Origin: Spirosoma fluviale
GTDB taxonomy: Bacteria; Bacteroidota; Bacteroidia; Cytophagales; Spirosomataceae
Assembly: GCA_945901025.1 (NCBI GenBank)
Contig: CAMDJW010000002.1
Coordinates: 62,001 to 126,000, forward strand
Direction of reading: 5' to 3'
DNA length: 64,000 nucleotides
Below, piece by piece: positions 44,982-53,947 of this stretch; position 1 is the stretch's first letter; the number at the start of each line of letters is the position of its first letter. The notes beneath the pieces are model-generated. The model made no database searches. It was not told where the DNA came from and worked only from the letters and a program-made list of their open reading frames with translations. Made by a program: the position numbers and the translations under genes.

Positions 44982-46373
44982 TTAAAATAGCGCTTTAAAA
45001 ATATCGTTACCAAATGTATAAGCCATTAAAGCCAACAAAATGATCATTCCTACTTGCTGGGCTCTTTCCAAAACCTTATCTGATGCCGGCTTTCCTGTAA
45101 TCATTTCATAAAGCAAGAAAACAGCATGCCCGCCATCTAAAGCTGGAATTGGCAAAATATTCATGAATGCTAAGGCCATAGAAAGTAGGCCTGTCAACAT
45201 CCAAAACCTTGTCCAGTCCCAAACCCCTCCAAACATTTGAGCAATGCCGATAGGCCCACTCAGTGCTTTTGAGGCAGAAACATCTCCAGAAGCTATTTTT
45301 TTAAATCCTCTTACGTTGTCCGTGATGACAGAAAAGGCTCTTGAAGTTCCTATTCCGGTAGCCTCTAAAATACCATAATCCTGGTGGGAAACTTTAATTA
45401 ACAAATCTGGGAAAAATCCGATTTGACCACTTTGAGTTACCGTCATCTGAAGCGTATCAGCTATTCCATTTCGTAAAATGCCTAAACGAATGGGTTTTCC
45501 AGCATCTATTTTAAGTGCCTCTTTAACTTCATGGTAGTAAGTAATCGGTTTACTATTAATCGACGTGATGTAATCTCCCGTTTTTAAACCCGCAGATAAA
45601 GCAGGCAACATCTCCTCAGATTTTTTACCTAATAACTTGTCAAAAGCGGATGGCGGATTTGGACTGGTCACTTCGGCAACTTTAAATTTTGCCATAGGTT
45701 CGATAAAACCAGCTTTTTTATCACTTAATTTTTCAATAAAATTTGATGGGATTTTAATTTCTAAAGTTTGATCCCCTCTTTGTACCGTATAGGAAGAATT
45801 TTCGCCTAACAATACATCTGAAGATCTTAAATCTGTCAACGAATTATAATCAGCACCATTCACTTTTATGATTCTATCTCCCGTTTTTAAACCAATTTGT
45901 TGGGCCAATTCCAAAGCAACAATTCCATTTTTATTTAATTCCGCTTTTGAAATAAAGTTGTTTCCATTCGAATAAGTAAGACAAACAAAAATGACAATAC
46001 CCGTAATGATGTTCACAATGACTCCACCTAACATAACGATAAGACGCTGATAAGCGGGCTTGGCTCTAAATTCCCATGGCTCAGGCTCTTTCGCTAAAGT
46101 GGCCGCGTCTTGGGTTTCATCAATCATCCCCGCGATAGAAACATAGCCTCCCAGAGGGAACCAACCTAAACCATATTCGGTATCGCCAATTTTTTTCTTG
46201 AAAAGAGCAAAATTTAACAGAGAAGGAATTGGGAATAAAAAATCAAAAAATAGATAAAATTTTTCTACCCGCATTTTAAACCATTTGGCAGTAATATAAT
46301 GACCAAACTCATGCAATGTTACTAGTATCGACAGCCCTAAAATCAACTGTCCCGCCATGATCAAACCTTCCAT
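44982..46373 (-). CDS. rseP: RseP site-2 intramembrane zinc protease
   Basis: A 463-aa inner-membrane metalloprotease that cleaves anti-sigma factors and leftover signal peptides. The zinc motif HEFGH lies in the first membrane helix (about residue 21-25), and the second metal-binding element NILPIPALDGGH near residue 410. Two PDZ domains lie between (GLKTGDRIIKVNG and GLKTGDYITSINS). Four hydrophobic segments are visible. It starts one base after the dxr stop, an order also seen in other bacteria. Confidence 0.95.
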   Translation of the reverse strand: MEGLIMAGQLILGLSILVTLHEFGHYITAKWFKMRVEKFYLFFDFLFPIPSLLNFALFKKKIGDTEYGLGWFPLGGYVSIAGMIDETQDAATLAKEPEPWEFRAKPAYQRLIVMLGGVIVNIITGIVIFVCLTYSNGNNFISKAELNKNGIVALELAQQIGLKTGDRIIKVNGADYNSLTDLRSSDVLLGENSSYTVQRGDQTLEIKIPSNFIEKLSDKKAGFIEPMAKFKVAEVTSPNPPSAFDKLLGKKSEEMLPALSAGLKTGDYITSINSKPITYYHEVKEALKIDAGKPIRLGILRNGIADTLQMTVTQSGQIGFFPDLLIKVSHQDYGILEATGIGTSRAFSVITDNVRGFKKIASGDVSASKALSGPIGIAQMFGGVWDWTRFWMLTGLLSMALAFMNILPIPALDGGHAVFLLYEMITGKPASDKVLERAQQVGMIILLALMAYTFGNDIFKALF

Positions 46374-46374
46374 A

Positions 46375-47541
46375 TTATTTCTTATTGTTTTTTTCTACCC
46401 AATTTTGGGCCATTTTTCTTGTTAATAAATCTGTTTCAATATAATCTTCTAATGTAGGATGCACTAAAAAAGTTCCATGCGCCATGCAATGTTCTAATAA
46501 ATCCGACATTTGCAAAAATCCGATTTCTTCTTTTAAAAATGCGCCAACAGCTATTTCATTAGCAGCATTTAATATACAGGCCATATTCCCTCCCTGATCT
46601 AAAGCTTTAAAAGCAAATCCTAAATTTCGAAAAGTATCCACATCCGCTTGTTCAAAAGTTAAGGAGCTGTAGTCACGAAAATCAAATCTTGGAAAATCCG
46701 ATTTGATTCGATTGGGATAACCTAATGCAAACTGAATAGGCAATTTCATATCCGGTAAACCTAGTTGGGCCTTAATCGATCCATCTTCAAATTGAACCAA
46801 CGAGTGAACGATTGATTGAGGATGAACCACGACCTCTATTTGAGATGCCTCTACGTCAAAAAGCCAAGCGGCTTCAATGACTTCTAAGCCCTTATTCATC
46901 AAACTAGCTGAATCTATGGTGATTTTAGCCCCCATGGTCCAATTGGGGTGCTTTAATGCTTGCGCCCGAGTAACGTTCGCTAACTGGTCTTTTGTGAATC
47001 CTCTAAATGGCCCCCCGGAAGCAGTTAAAATTATTTTTTCAATGGGATTATGAGACTCCCCCATCAAGCATTGAAAAATCGCAGAATGTTCTGAGTCAAC
47101 GGGTAAAATGGGAACTCCCATTTTTTTGGCAAGAGGCATAATAAGGCCACCAGCCACGACCAAAGTTTCCTTATTAGCCAGGGCAATGGGTTTCCCAGCT
47201 TGTATCGCTTTCACTGTGGGTAACAAACCCGCATAACCGACCAATGCCGTCAAAACAATATCCACCGAATTCAATGTAACGACCTCCTCTAAACTTTTTG
47301 CTCCTGCAAGAACCACGATATTTAAACCTGAGAGTGCCGTTTTTACAGATTCATATTTTGATTCATCACCAATAACGACATGAGAAGGTTTATATTGAAT
47401 GGCTTGAGATATAAGTAAATCTGCCTGATTCATCGCAGTCAATACCTCCACCTTAAAAATAGCAGGATGCTGATCAATGACTTCTAAAGCTTGAGTTCCA
47501 ATCGATCCAGTGGATCCCAAAATGGCGATTCTTTTTACCAT
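46375..47541 (-). CDS. dxr: 1-deoxy-D-xylulose 5-phosphate reductoisomerase
   Basis: A 388-aa NADPH enzyme of the MEP isoprenoid pathway, making 2-C-methyl-D-erythritol 4-phosphate. It has the N-terminal ILGSTGSIGTQAL (NADPH loop), VDSEHSAIFQCL and the C-terminal NAANEIAVGAFL signature. It overlaps the rhomboid gene by seven bases and precedes rseP by one base. The polyprenyl synthase two genes upstream uses downstream products of the same pathway. Confidence 0.96.
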   Translation of the reverse strand: MVKRIAILGSTGSIGTQALEVIDQHPAIFKVEVLTAMNQADLLISQAIQYKPSHVVIGDESKYESVKTALSGLNIVVLAGAKSLEEVVTLNSVDIVLTALVGYAGLLPTVKAIQAGKPIALANKETLVVAGGLIMPLAKKMGVPILPVDSEHSAIFQCLMGESHNPIEKIILTASGGPFRGFTKDQLANVTRAQALKHPNWTMGAKITIDSASLMNKGLEVIEAAWLFDVEASQIEVVVHPQSIVHSLVQFEDGSIKAQLGLPDMKLPIQFALGYPNRIKSDFPRFDFRDYSSLTFEQADVDTFRNLGFAFKALDQGGNMACILNAANEIAVGAFLKEEIGFLQMSDLLEHCMAHGTFLVHPTLEDYIETDLLTRKMAQNWVEKNNKK

Positions 47542-48200
47542 ATCATCGCTTTGATTTGTTCAATAAATGTTATCCAAACCTTCGGATAAGTAAGCGAGAC
47601 AAACAAAATTCCAAATAATCCTCCATATAAATGCGCGGAATGATTGACATAATCTTTTCCCCTTCGGTCCATTTCGATAGAGTACCAAGTAAATAAACCG
47701 GCATAGATAATTCCTGGAATCCCTAAAAGACCAAACAAGTAAATTTTTTCAGTGGGAAAAAACATGATCCCGGCAAAAATAACTGCAGATACAGCGCCAG
47801 AGGCTCCTAATGAATTGAAATAAGCATTGTTTTTTTGCTTGAAATAAGTAGGCAAATCAGCCACTACTATTCCCAATAGGTAAAACAAAACAAACATTTC
47901 AGGCCCCATACCAGGAAAAATAACTGAAAATATATATTCCAATTGGGTTCCAAAAAAATAAAATGAAAACAAGTTGAAAAACAAATGGGTAAAATCTGCG
48001 TGAATAAATCCGGATGAGATGAAACGCCAATATTGTTTTTTACGATCAATCAGGTAAGGATTCATGGTCATTATTTCCATCCAATCTGGCTTTTGCCAAG
48101 CGGACAATGACACCAAAACGGTCACAGCCATAATCATTAAACTTACTGAAATCGTATCCCCCATAAAAGAAAAAGCTTCTTGACGAAGCCATTTAAACAC
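47535..48200 (-). CDS. Rhomboid-family intramembrane serine protease
   Basis: A 221-aa membrane protein with about six hydrophobic helices. The catalytic serine lies in LGASGAVSAV and the histidine in HSAHLYGGLFG, both intact; FISSGFIHADFTHLFFN is the conserved N-terminal part. It cuts membrane-spanning substrates within the bilayer; substrates are unknown. It overlaps dxr by seven bases and follows the polyprenyl synthase by 12. Confidence 0.9.
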   Translation of the reverse strand: MFKWLRQEAFSFMGDTISVSLMIMAVTVLVSLSAWQKPDWMEIMTMNPYLIDRKKQYWRFISSGFIHADFTHLFFNLFSFYFFGTQLEYIFSVIFPGMGPEMFVLFYLLGIVVADLPTYFKQKNNAYFNSLGASGAVSAVIFAGIMFFPTEKIYLFGLLGIPGIIYAGLFTWYSIEMDRRGKDYVNHSAHLYGGLFGILFVSLTYPKVWITFIEQIKAMIW

Positions 48201-48212
48201 TATAAAATTACA

Positions 48213-49190
48213 TTAAACTTCCCTATCCACCAACCCGCTCATGAATTTCAATAGACCTGCCTTTTTTTCATCCACAATATTCAAGGCCGACATCTGCACA
48301 AACGCCTCATCAAAGTACTTTTTCACTAAAGCTTCTGTTTCCTCTTTCACACCAAGACTCGTATAAATAGCCGTGACAGACTTCACCTTTAAGTTGGGGT
48401 CCGGATTAGCCATGGATAACCATTTTGATAATTCTATTTTATTTTCTCCCTTAGCCAATTCCAACGCCCGAATTAATAAATAAGTCTTTTTATTAGCTAA
48501 AATATCCCCGCCAGGTTGCTTTCCGAATTTTTCTGGATCTCCGTAGACATCTAATAAGTCGTCCTTCAACTGAAAACCGAGCCCGATCAATTCACCAATT
48601 TTATATAATTGACTGGAAACCAAGTTGGCTTGCTGAGCCAAAATAGCCCCCAATTCCATCGAAAGACCTATCAAAACAGATGTCTTCAATCGAATCATTT
48701 CAATATATTCCTCTACCGAAACTTGGGAACGCGATTCAAAATTCATGTCCATTTGTTGGCCTTCACAAACCTCCGCTGCCGTTTTATTGAATCTCTCCAA
48801 AGCAAATTGGAACTCAGATAAACTCAAGTCCTTAATTTTATTCAAGTATTGATACGCATTTACAAGCATGACATCCCCTGAAAGAATCGCAATATTATCA
48901 TTCCACTTTTCATGGACCGTTTGCTTACCTCTACGGAGCGGCGCCTTGTCCATAATGTCATCATGCATCAAAGTGAAATTGTGGAAAATTTCAAGACTCA
49001 AGGAAGGCGAAATGGCTTTTTGCCATTGATCCTTAAACAAGGAATAAGCTAATAAACAAAGTACAGGGCGAATTCTTTTCCCTCCCAAACTCATTAAATA
49101 TTGAATAGGTTCATACAATTCTATGGGGCTTTTACCCATGTCTTGTTGTCCAATTTCAGCCTCAAGGACATTTAAAAATTCTTTTGCCAT
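48213..49190 (-). CDS. Polyprenyl diphosphate synthase, probably short chain
   Basis: A 325-aa trans-prenyltransferase that elongates allylic diphosphates with IPP. Both aspartate-rich motifs are present: DDIMD (in LMHDDIMDKAPLRRG) and DDLLD (in GLGFQLKDDLLDVYGD). The fifth residue before the first motif is Phe and the fourth is Thr, the pattern of C20-type enzymes; a C15 product is possible, a long quinone tail less likely. It follows nuoD by two bases. Confidence 0.9.
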   Translation of the reverse strand: MAKEFLNVLEAEIGQQDMGKSPIELYEPIQYLMSLGGKRIRPVLCLLAYSLFKDQWQKAISPSLSLEIFHNFTLMHDDIMDKAPLRRGKQTVHEKWNDNIAILSGDVMLVNAYQYLNKIKDLSLSEFQFALERFNKTAAEVCEGQQMDMNFESRSQVSVEEYIEMIRLKTSVLIGLSMELGAILAQQANLVSSQLYKIGELIGLGFQLKDDLLDVYGDPEKFGKQPGGDILANKKTYLLIRALELAKGENKIELSKWLSMANPDPNLKVKSVTAIYTSLGVKEETEALVKKYFDEAFVQMSALNIVDEKKAGLLKFMSGLVDREV

Positions 49191-49192
49191 AA

Positions 49193-50407
49193 TTATCTAT
49201 CTACTTCTCCCATCACCAAATCCATAGATCCAATGATGGCAACTAAATCTGCTAAATATGCTCCTTTTGCCAACAAAGGAATGACGGAAAGGTGGTGAAA
49301 CGAACAAGCCCTCACTTTCATTCGCTGTGGAATATCGGATTTACCATCTGAACGAATGAAAAAGCCCAATTCTCCTTTTGGGTTTTCAGCTCTGACGTAA
49401 ACATCCATCGCGGAAGGTCGTATTTTTTTAGGTACAAATTCTTGCGGATTAAAGTTTTTGGTTCGTTTATATTCGCCCATCAACTTATCCAAACATTGAT
49501 CCACAATCTTGATGGATTCTAAACATTCTTGTATTCGAACATGATTTCGATCCCAGCAATCTCCTGTTTGGCCCATTTGTCCAGATCCTGTAGGTATATC
49601 AAAATCAATCTCTGGATAAATAGAATAAGCATCCACTTTACGTAAATCATAAGCCAAGCCAGAACCTCGCAAAACGGGGCCCGTACAACCATAGTTAATC
49701 GCAATATCTAAAGGCAATACCCCCACATTGGCCGTTCTTTTAATGAAAATCGTATTTTCCTCGACCAATTTGATCACCTCAGAAATAGTATTTTTAACAA
49801 CAGGGATGAATTCTTTTATCTTTTCTTCAAAACCGATGGGTAAATCATAAAACAATCCTCCGACCCAAACATAATTATAGAGCATTCGAGCGCCAGACAA
49901 CCATTCCAATAAGCGCTGAATATGCTCTCGATCGCGCATCAACCATAAAAAAGGGGTATAAGCTCCTATATCTAATCCATAGGTACCTATGGCTACAAAA
50001 TGTGATGCAATGCGATTAAGCTCTGCGACTAAAACACGAATGTACTCGACTCTCTTGGGCATTTTCCCCGTTAAATCCATCATCTTTTCCACTGCCATTA
50101 CATACGCATGTTCAGAATTCATGGAAGCCATGTAGTCTAGGCGATCTACATAGGGAATGATCTGATTGAAAGGAAGTGATTCCGCATGTTTTTCAAAACA
50201 CCGATGCAAATACCCTAGATGAGGAATGACATCTTTCACCCATTCGCCATCAGAAATAACTTCCAACCTAAGCACACCGTGGGTAGATGGATGCTGAGGA
50301 CCCAAAGAAATGAGCATTTCTTCCGACTTCAAATCATCTTCTGTATACCGATTAGGATCAGATAAATTAAAGTTTTCCGGATGAAACTGGTATTGAGTGG
50401 AATTCAT
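49193..50407 (-). CDS. nuoD: NADH-quinone oxidoreductase subunit D
   Basis: A 404-aa subunit of the peripheral arm of complex I, which forms the quinone pocket with NuoB. It shows LGPQHPSTHGVLRLE, GYLHRCFEKHAES, LDYMASMNSEHAY and the C-terminal SMDLVMGEVDR. Length is normal. It is the first gene of a run that continues with polyprenyl synthase, rhomboid, dxr, rseP and DUF6702; no other nuo gene is adjacent, and nuoIJK are 28 kb away. Confidence 0.96.
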   Translation of the reverse strand: MNSTQYQFHPENFNLSDPNRYTEDDLKSEEMLISLGPQHPSTHGVLRLEVISDGEWVKDVIPHLGYLHRCFEKHAESLPFNQIIPYVDRLDYMASMNSEHAYVMAVEKMMDLTGKMPKRVEYIRVLVAELNRIASHFVAIGTYGLDIGAYTPFLWLMRDREHIQRLLEWLSGARMLYNYVWVGGLFYDLPIGFEEKIKEFIPVVKNTISEVIKLVEENTIFIKRTANVGVLPLDIAINYGCTGPVLRGSGLAYDLRKVDAYSIYPEIDFDIPTGSGQMGQTGDCWDRNHVRIQECLESIKIVDQCLDKLMGEYKRTKNFNPQEFVPKKIRPSAMDVYVRAENPKGELGFFIRSDGKSDIPQRMKVRACSFHHLSVIPLLAKGAYLADLVAIIGSMDLVMGEVDR

Positions 50408-50513
50408 TAAACAAAAATGCGGAAAGAATTGCTTAAAAAAAACTCGTTTTCATCTTTTTAATACAAATATCAAGTTGTTGAATATTTTTTGATATATATT
50501 TTATCAAAAGAGT

Positions 50514-50543
50514 TTGTTGAAAAAAATAATTCTTCTACCTTTG
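50514..50543 (+). promoter_or_regulatory. Promoter of the rpmG-DUF4295-ftsY cluster
   Basis: TTG (50514-50516), 19-base spacer, TACCTTTG (50536-50543), a full TAnnTTTG match. The leader to rpmG is about 35 bases. Confidence 0.65.
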
Positions 50544-50584
50544 CATTCCGTTTCGAGAGGAGACGTAAAAATGATTTACAAATT

Positions 50585-50767
50585 ATGGCAAAGAAAGGAA
50601 ATCGCATTCAAGTAATTTTGGAATGCACTGAGCACAAAGAGTCTGGCGTACCAGGGATGTCTCGTTACATTACAACTAAGAATCGTAAAAACACGACGGC
50701 ACGTATTGAATTGAAAAAATACAATCCGGTATTGAAGAAAGTTACTTTACATAAAGAAATTAAATAG
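50585..50767 (+). CDS. rpmG: 50S ribosomal protein L33
   Basis: A 60-aa basic protein starting [18 protein letters not shown], with [20 protein letters not shown] and the typical short tail. The ATG at 50585 is chosen: the longer frame from 50489 begins upstream of the promoter's -7 element, so it cannot be the real start. rpmB, often just upstream in Bacteroidota, is absent here. Confidence 0.95.
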   Translation: MAKKGNRIQVILECTEHKESGVPGMSRYITTKNRKNTTARIELKKYNPVLKKVTLHKEIK

Positions 50768-50785
50768 ATTTAATATTCAGGAATT

Positions 50786-50938
50786 ATGGCTAAGAAGGTA
50801 GTTGCAACACTAAAGAAAGAAGGAGGCGTTAAGTACGCTAAAATCATAAAGGCGGTTAAAAATCCAAGCACAGGAGCGTATACATTCAGGGAAGAAATTG
50901 TTCTTCAGGATGAAGTAAATGCTGCGTTGAAAAACTAG
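50786..50938 (+). CDS. DUF4295 small protein
   Basis: A 50-aa protein (MAKKVVATLKKEGGVKYA ... VNAALKN) that matches the short DUF4295 family, found between rpmG and ftsY in Bacteroidota. It is basic, without cysteines or membrane helices. It starts 18 bases after rpmG and is followed by a terminator. Its function is unknown; the position suggests a ribosome-linked role. Confidence 0.88.
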   Translation: MAKKVVATLKKEGGVKYAKIIKAVKNPSTGAYTFREEIVLQDEVNAALKN

Positions 50939-50975
50939 TTTTTCAATTTATTGGATTTATTAATTAGGCTACATG

Positions 50976-51005
50976 AAAGTCCCTTTTTTCGAAGGGACTT
51001 TTTTA
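50976..51005 (+). terminator. Terminator between DUF4295 and ftsY
   Basis: Ten-bp stem AAAGTCCCTT/AAGGGACTTT (50976-50985, 50992-51001), six-base loop, then a T-rich tail. ftsY begins 33 bp further on, so some read-through or a local promoter is needed. Confidence 0.75.
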
Positions 51006-51038
51006 TTTTTTATTGATTTTTAATTTCTACAGATACTC

Positions 51039-52016
51039 ATGGGACTATTCGATTTTTTAAAAAAGAAGCCCGCTGTTCAAGAGCAAGAAGAAATCATTGC
51101 ATTGGACAAAGGATTAGAAAAGACAAAAACTGGCTTAATCACCAAGATGAGTCGCGCGGTTCTTGGAAAATCCAAAGTCGATGAAGAGGTGCTAGATGAG
51201 TTAGAGGAAGTATTACTTTCCTCAGATGTGGGAGTGGCGACTACGTTAAAAATCATTGAACGAATTGAGCGGAGAATAGAGCGGGATCGTTTCGTGTCTA
51301 CAGAAGAATTGGACCAAGTACTTCGAGAGGAAGTGGCCAGTTTATTAGAAGAAAATCAATCGACTGATTTAGAAAATGCATTTGCTGAACCTAAACAAAA
51401 ACCTTATGTGATTTTGGTGGTGGGAGTCAATGGCGTTGGAAAAACAACCACCATTGGGAAATTAGCTTCTCAATTTCATCAAAATGGGTTAAAAGTAGTT
51501 TTGGGTGCAGCCGACACTTTTAGGGCCGCGGCGGTAGACCAATTGAAATTATGGGGAGAGCGAGTAGGAATACCGGTCATTGACCATGAAATGAATACAG
51601 ATCCAGCAGCAGTGGCATTTGATACGGTAAAACAGGCCGTTGAAATGAACGCTGACATCGTGATTATTGACACCGCGGGTCGTCTACATACAAAGGTTAA
51701 CCTAATGACGGAGTTGGGTAAAATCAAACGTGTCATCCAAAAATTCATCCCTGAGGCTCCACATGAAGTTATGCTCGTTTTAGATGGGTCAACTGGCCAA
51801 AATGCATTTATTCAGGCAGAAGAATTCACAAAAGTGACCGAGGTAACATCTTTAGCTATCACCAAATTAGACGGGACAGCGAAGGGTGGAGTGGTCATCG
51901 GGATCTCAGACCAATTCAAGATTCCGGTTAAATACATTGGCGTAGGTGAAAAAATATCAGATCTACAAGTGTTTAACAAAACGGCTTTTGTTGAGTCTAT
52001 TTTCGCCAAAAAATAA
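51039..52016 (+). CDS. ftsY: Signal recognition particle receptor FtsY
   Basis: A 325-aa SRP GTPase that receives ribosome-SRP complexes at the membrane. After a short charged N-terminus comes the N domain and the G domain: GVNGVGKTTTIGKLA (G1), DTFRAAAVDQL, DTAGRLH (G3), TKLDGTAKGG (G4/G5). It lacks the long acidic A domain of E. coli FtsY, as usual in Bacteroidota. Its stop abuts the glnS stop without a spacer. Confidence 0.96.
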   Translation: MGLFDFLKKKPAVQEQEEIIALDKGLEKTKTGLITKMSRAVLGKSKVDEEVLDELEEVLLSSDVGVATTLKIIERIERRIERDRFVSTEELDQVLREEVASLLEENQSTDLENAFAEPKQKPYVILVVGVNGVGKTTTIGKLASQFHQNGLKVVLGAADTFRAAAVDQLKLWGERVGIPVIDHEMNTDPAAVAFDTVKQAVEMNADIVIIDTAGRLHTKVNLMTELGKIKRVIQKFIPEAPHEVMLVLDGSTGQNAFIQAEEFTKVTEVTSLAITKLDGTAKGGVVIGISDQFKIPVKYIGVGEKISDLQVFNKTAFVESIFAKK

Positions 52017-53687
52017 TTACTTATTTTGTTCCTTGGCCCAAGTATCTTTTAACGTAACGGTCCGATTGAATACAAGTTTTTCGGGGCTTGCATCTGGATC
52101 TAAGCAATAATATCCTTTTCTGATAAATTGGACCGCTTTGTTTACATTAGCTGAACGTAAGCTTCGCTCCACAAAAGCTTTTTCTGTAATTTGGATGGAT
52201 TCTGGGTTTATGAATTTCATGAAATCATCGCCAAGTTCTGAAGCATCTTCTACGATAAGTAATCGATCAAAAGATCTGATTTCTGCTTCTACGGCATGTG
52301 GAATTGAAACCCAATGGATCGTTCCTTTCACATGAATTTCTGACGTATCTGAACCAGATTTGCTATTTGGGAAATGTGTCGCATATATGGTATTGACGCT
52401 TCCATCTTCATTCAAATCAAAGGATTCACATTTAATGATGTAAGCACCTTTCAATCGGACCATCAAATCGGGTCCTAATCGGAAAAATTTCTTGGGTGGA
52501 TCCAACATGAAATCATCTCTTTCGATATATAGATTTTGGGAGAAAGGCACTGAACGAGAACCTGATTCAGGATCTTCAGGATTATTTTCAATCGATAATT
52601 CCTCGACTTGATCCTCCGGATAATTCGTAATTACTAGCTTCACAGGGTCTAAAACGGCCATTACGCGGTCCGCCGATTTATTCAAATCTTCCCGTATACA
52701 AAATTCCAATAAACTTAAGTCAATCAGATTATCTCTTTTGGCCACCCCTATTCGATCGCAAAAATTACGAATGGAAGTTGCCGTGTATCCACGTCTTCTA
52801 AGGCCGGAAATAGTAGGCATGCGGGGATCATCCCAGCCATTGACAATTTTCTCATTGACCAACTGCAACAACTTACGTTTACTCATCACCGTATGGGATA
52901 AGTTTAGTCGGGCAAATTCATATTGATGCGTGGGAAAAATAGTTAATTTATCGATAAACCAATCATATAGAGGTCGATGCACATCAAATTCCAAGGTACA
53001 AATGGAATGGGTAATTCCTTCAATCGAGTCACTTTGGCCATGTGCAAAATCATACATGGGATAAATACACCAATTATTTCCTGTTCGATGGTGTGCTACA
53101 TGTCGAATGCGGTACATTAATGGATCCCGCATGTGCATGTTGGCATGCGCCATATCGATTTTAGCCCTTAAAACCTTAGCCCCGTCCGCATGAATTCCAT
53201 CACGCATTTCTTTAAATAAGGTTAAATTTTCATCAACAGATCTATTTCTGTAGGGGCTTTCTGTTCCTGCACTCGTTGGGGTTCCTTTTTGGGCAGCTAT
53301 TTGTTCAGCAGTAGAATCATCGACATAGGCCAATGATTTTTTAATCAGGTCAACGGCAAATTGATATAATTGCTCGAAGTAGTTAGAGGCATAAAGTTCA
53401 TTTTCCCAAGTGAAACCAAGCCAACTAACATCCTTTTTGATGGCTTCCACGTATTCTGTTTCTTCCGTAATCGGATTTGTATCATCAAATCTAAGGTTGG
53501 TTTTACCACCAAACTTAATAGCTAAGCCAAAATTCAAGCAAATACTTTTGGCATGACCTATGTGCAAATAGCCATTCGGCTCAGGAGGGAAACGAGTAAA
53601 AATTCCTTGTGAATACCGGCCTGAAGCTAAATTTTGCTGAATTATTTCTTCTAAAAAGTTAAGCGATTTGGGTTTGGAATCCTCCAT
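52017..53687 (-). CDS. glnS: Glutamine--tRNA ligase
   Basis: A 556-aa class I aminoacyl-tRNA synthetase. It holds the HIGH motif in PPEPNGYLHIGHAKS and the KMSKS-like VMSKRK, plus the anticodon-binding beta barrels in the C-terminal part. Length matches E. coli GlnRS, which suggests direct glutaminylation. It is convergent with ftsY, the two stop codons touching at 52016/52017. Confidence 0.95.
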   Translation of the reverse strand: MEDSKPKSLNFLEEIIQQNLASGRYSQGIFTRFPPEPNGYLHIGHAKSICLNFGLAIKFGGKTNLRFDDTNPITEETEYVEAIKKDVSWLGFTWENELYASNYFEQLYQFAVDLIKKSLAYVDDSTAEQIAAQKGTPTSAGTESPYRNRSVDENLTLFKEMRDGIHADGAKVLRAKIDMAHANMHMRDPLMYRIRHVAHHRTGNNWCIYPMYDFAHGQSDSIEGITHSICTLEFDVHRPLYDWFIDKLTIFPTHQYEFARLNLSHTVMSKRKLLQLVNEKIVNGWDDPRMPTISGLRRRGYTATSIRNFCDRIGVAKRDNLIDLSLLEFCIREDLNKSADRVMAVLDPVKLVITNYPEDQVEELSIENNPEDPESGSRSVPFSQNLYIERDDFMLDPPKKFFRLGPDLMVRLKGAYIIKCESFDLNEDGSVNTIYATHFPNSKSGSDTSEIHVKGTIHWVSIPHAVEAEIRSFDRLLIVEDASELGDDFMKFINPESIQITEKAFVERSLRSANVNKAVQFIRKGYYCLDPDASPEKLVFNRTVTLKDTWAKEQNK

Positions 53688-53947
53688 TATTAAATGTTTC
53701 TGGGCTTATTATAAATTTGCAATCTTTTTGAAATTGCAAATTATTGAAATCAATTTTAAAATTACATATAAAATCAACACAAAATGTAAGAGCAGAGCTT
53801 ATATTAAGGTTATTTAAACAAACCAAAAAAAATAATACCTAAAAATAAATTTCTTATATAATTTGCAAAATAATTTTTAACTTGCCTACTGAAAAAATCG
53901 ACTAACCATTTTTTTCATAAAATCTACACAATTATATCTTTAAGATA

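Noticed and set aside
50489-50584. A 32-residue N-terminal extension of L33
   Set aside because: The extra part lies upstream of and across the -7 element; the family starts at MAKKGNRIQ.
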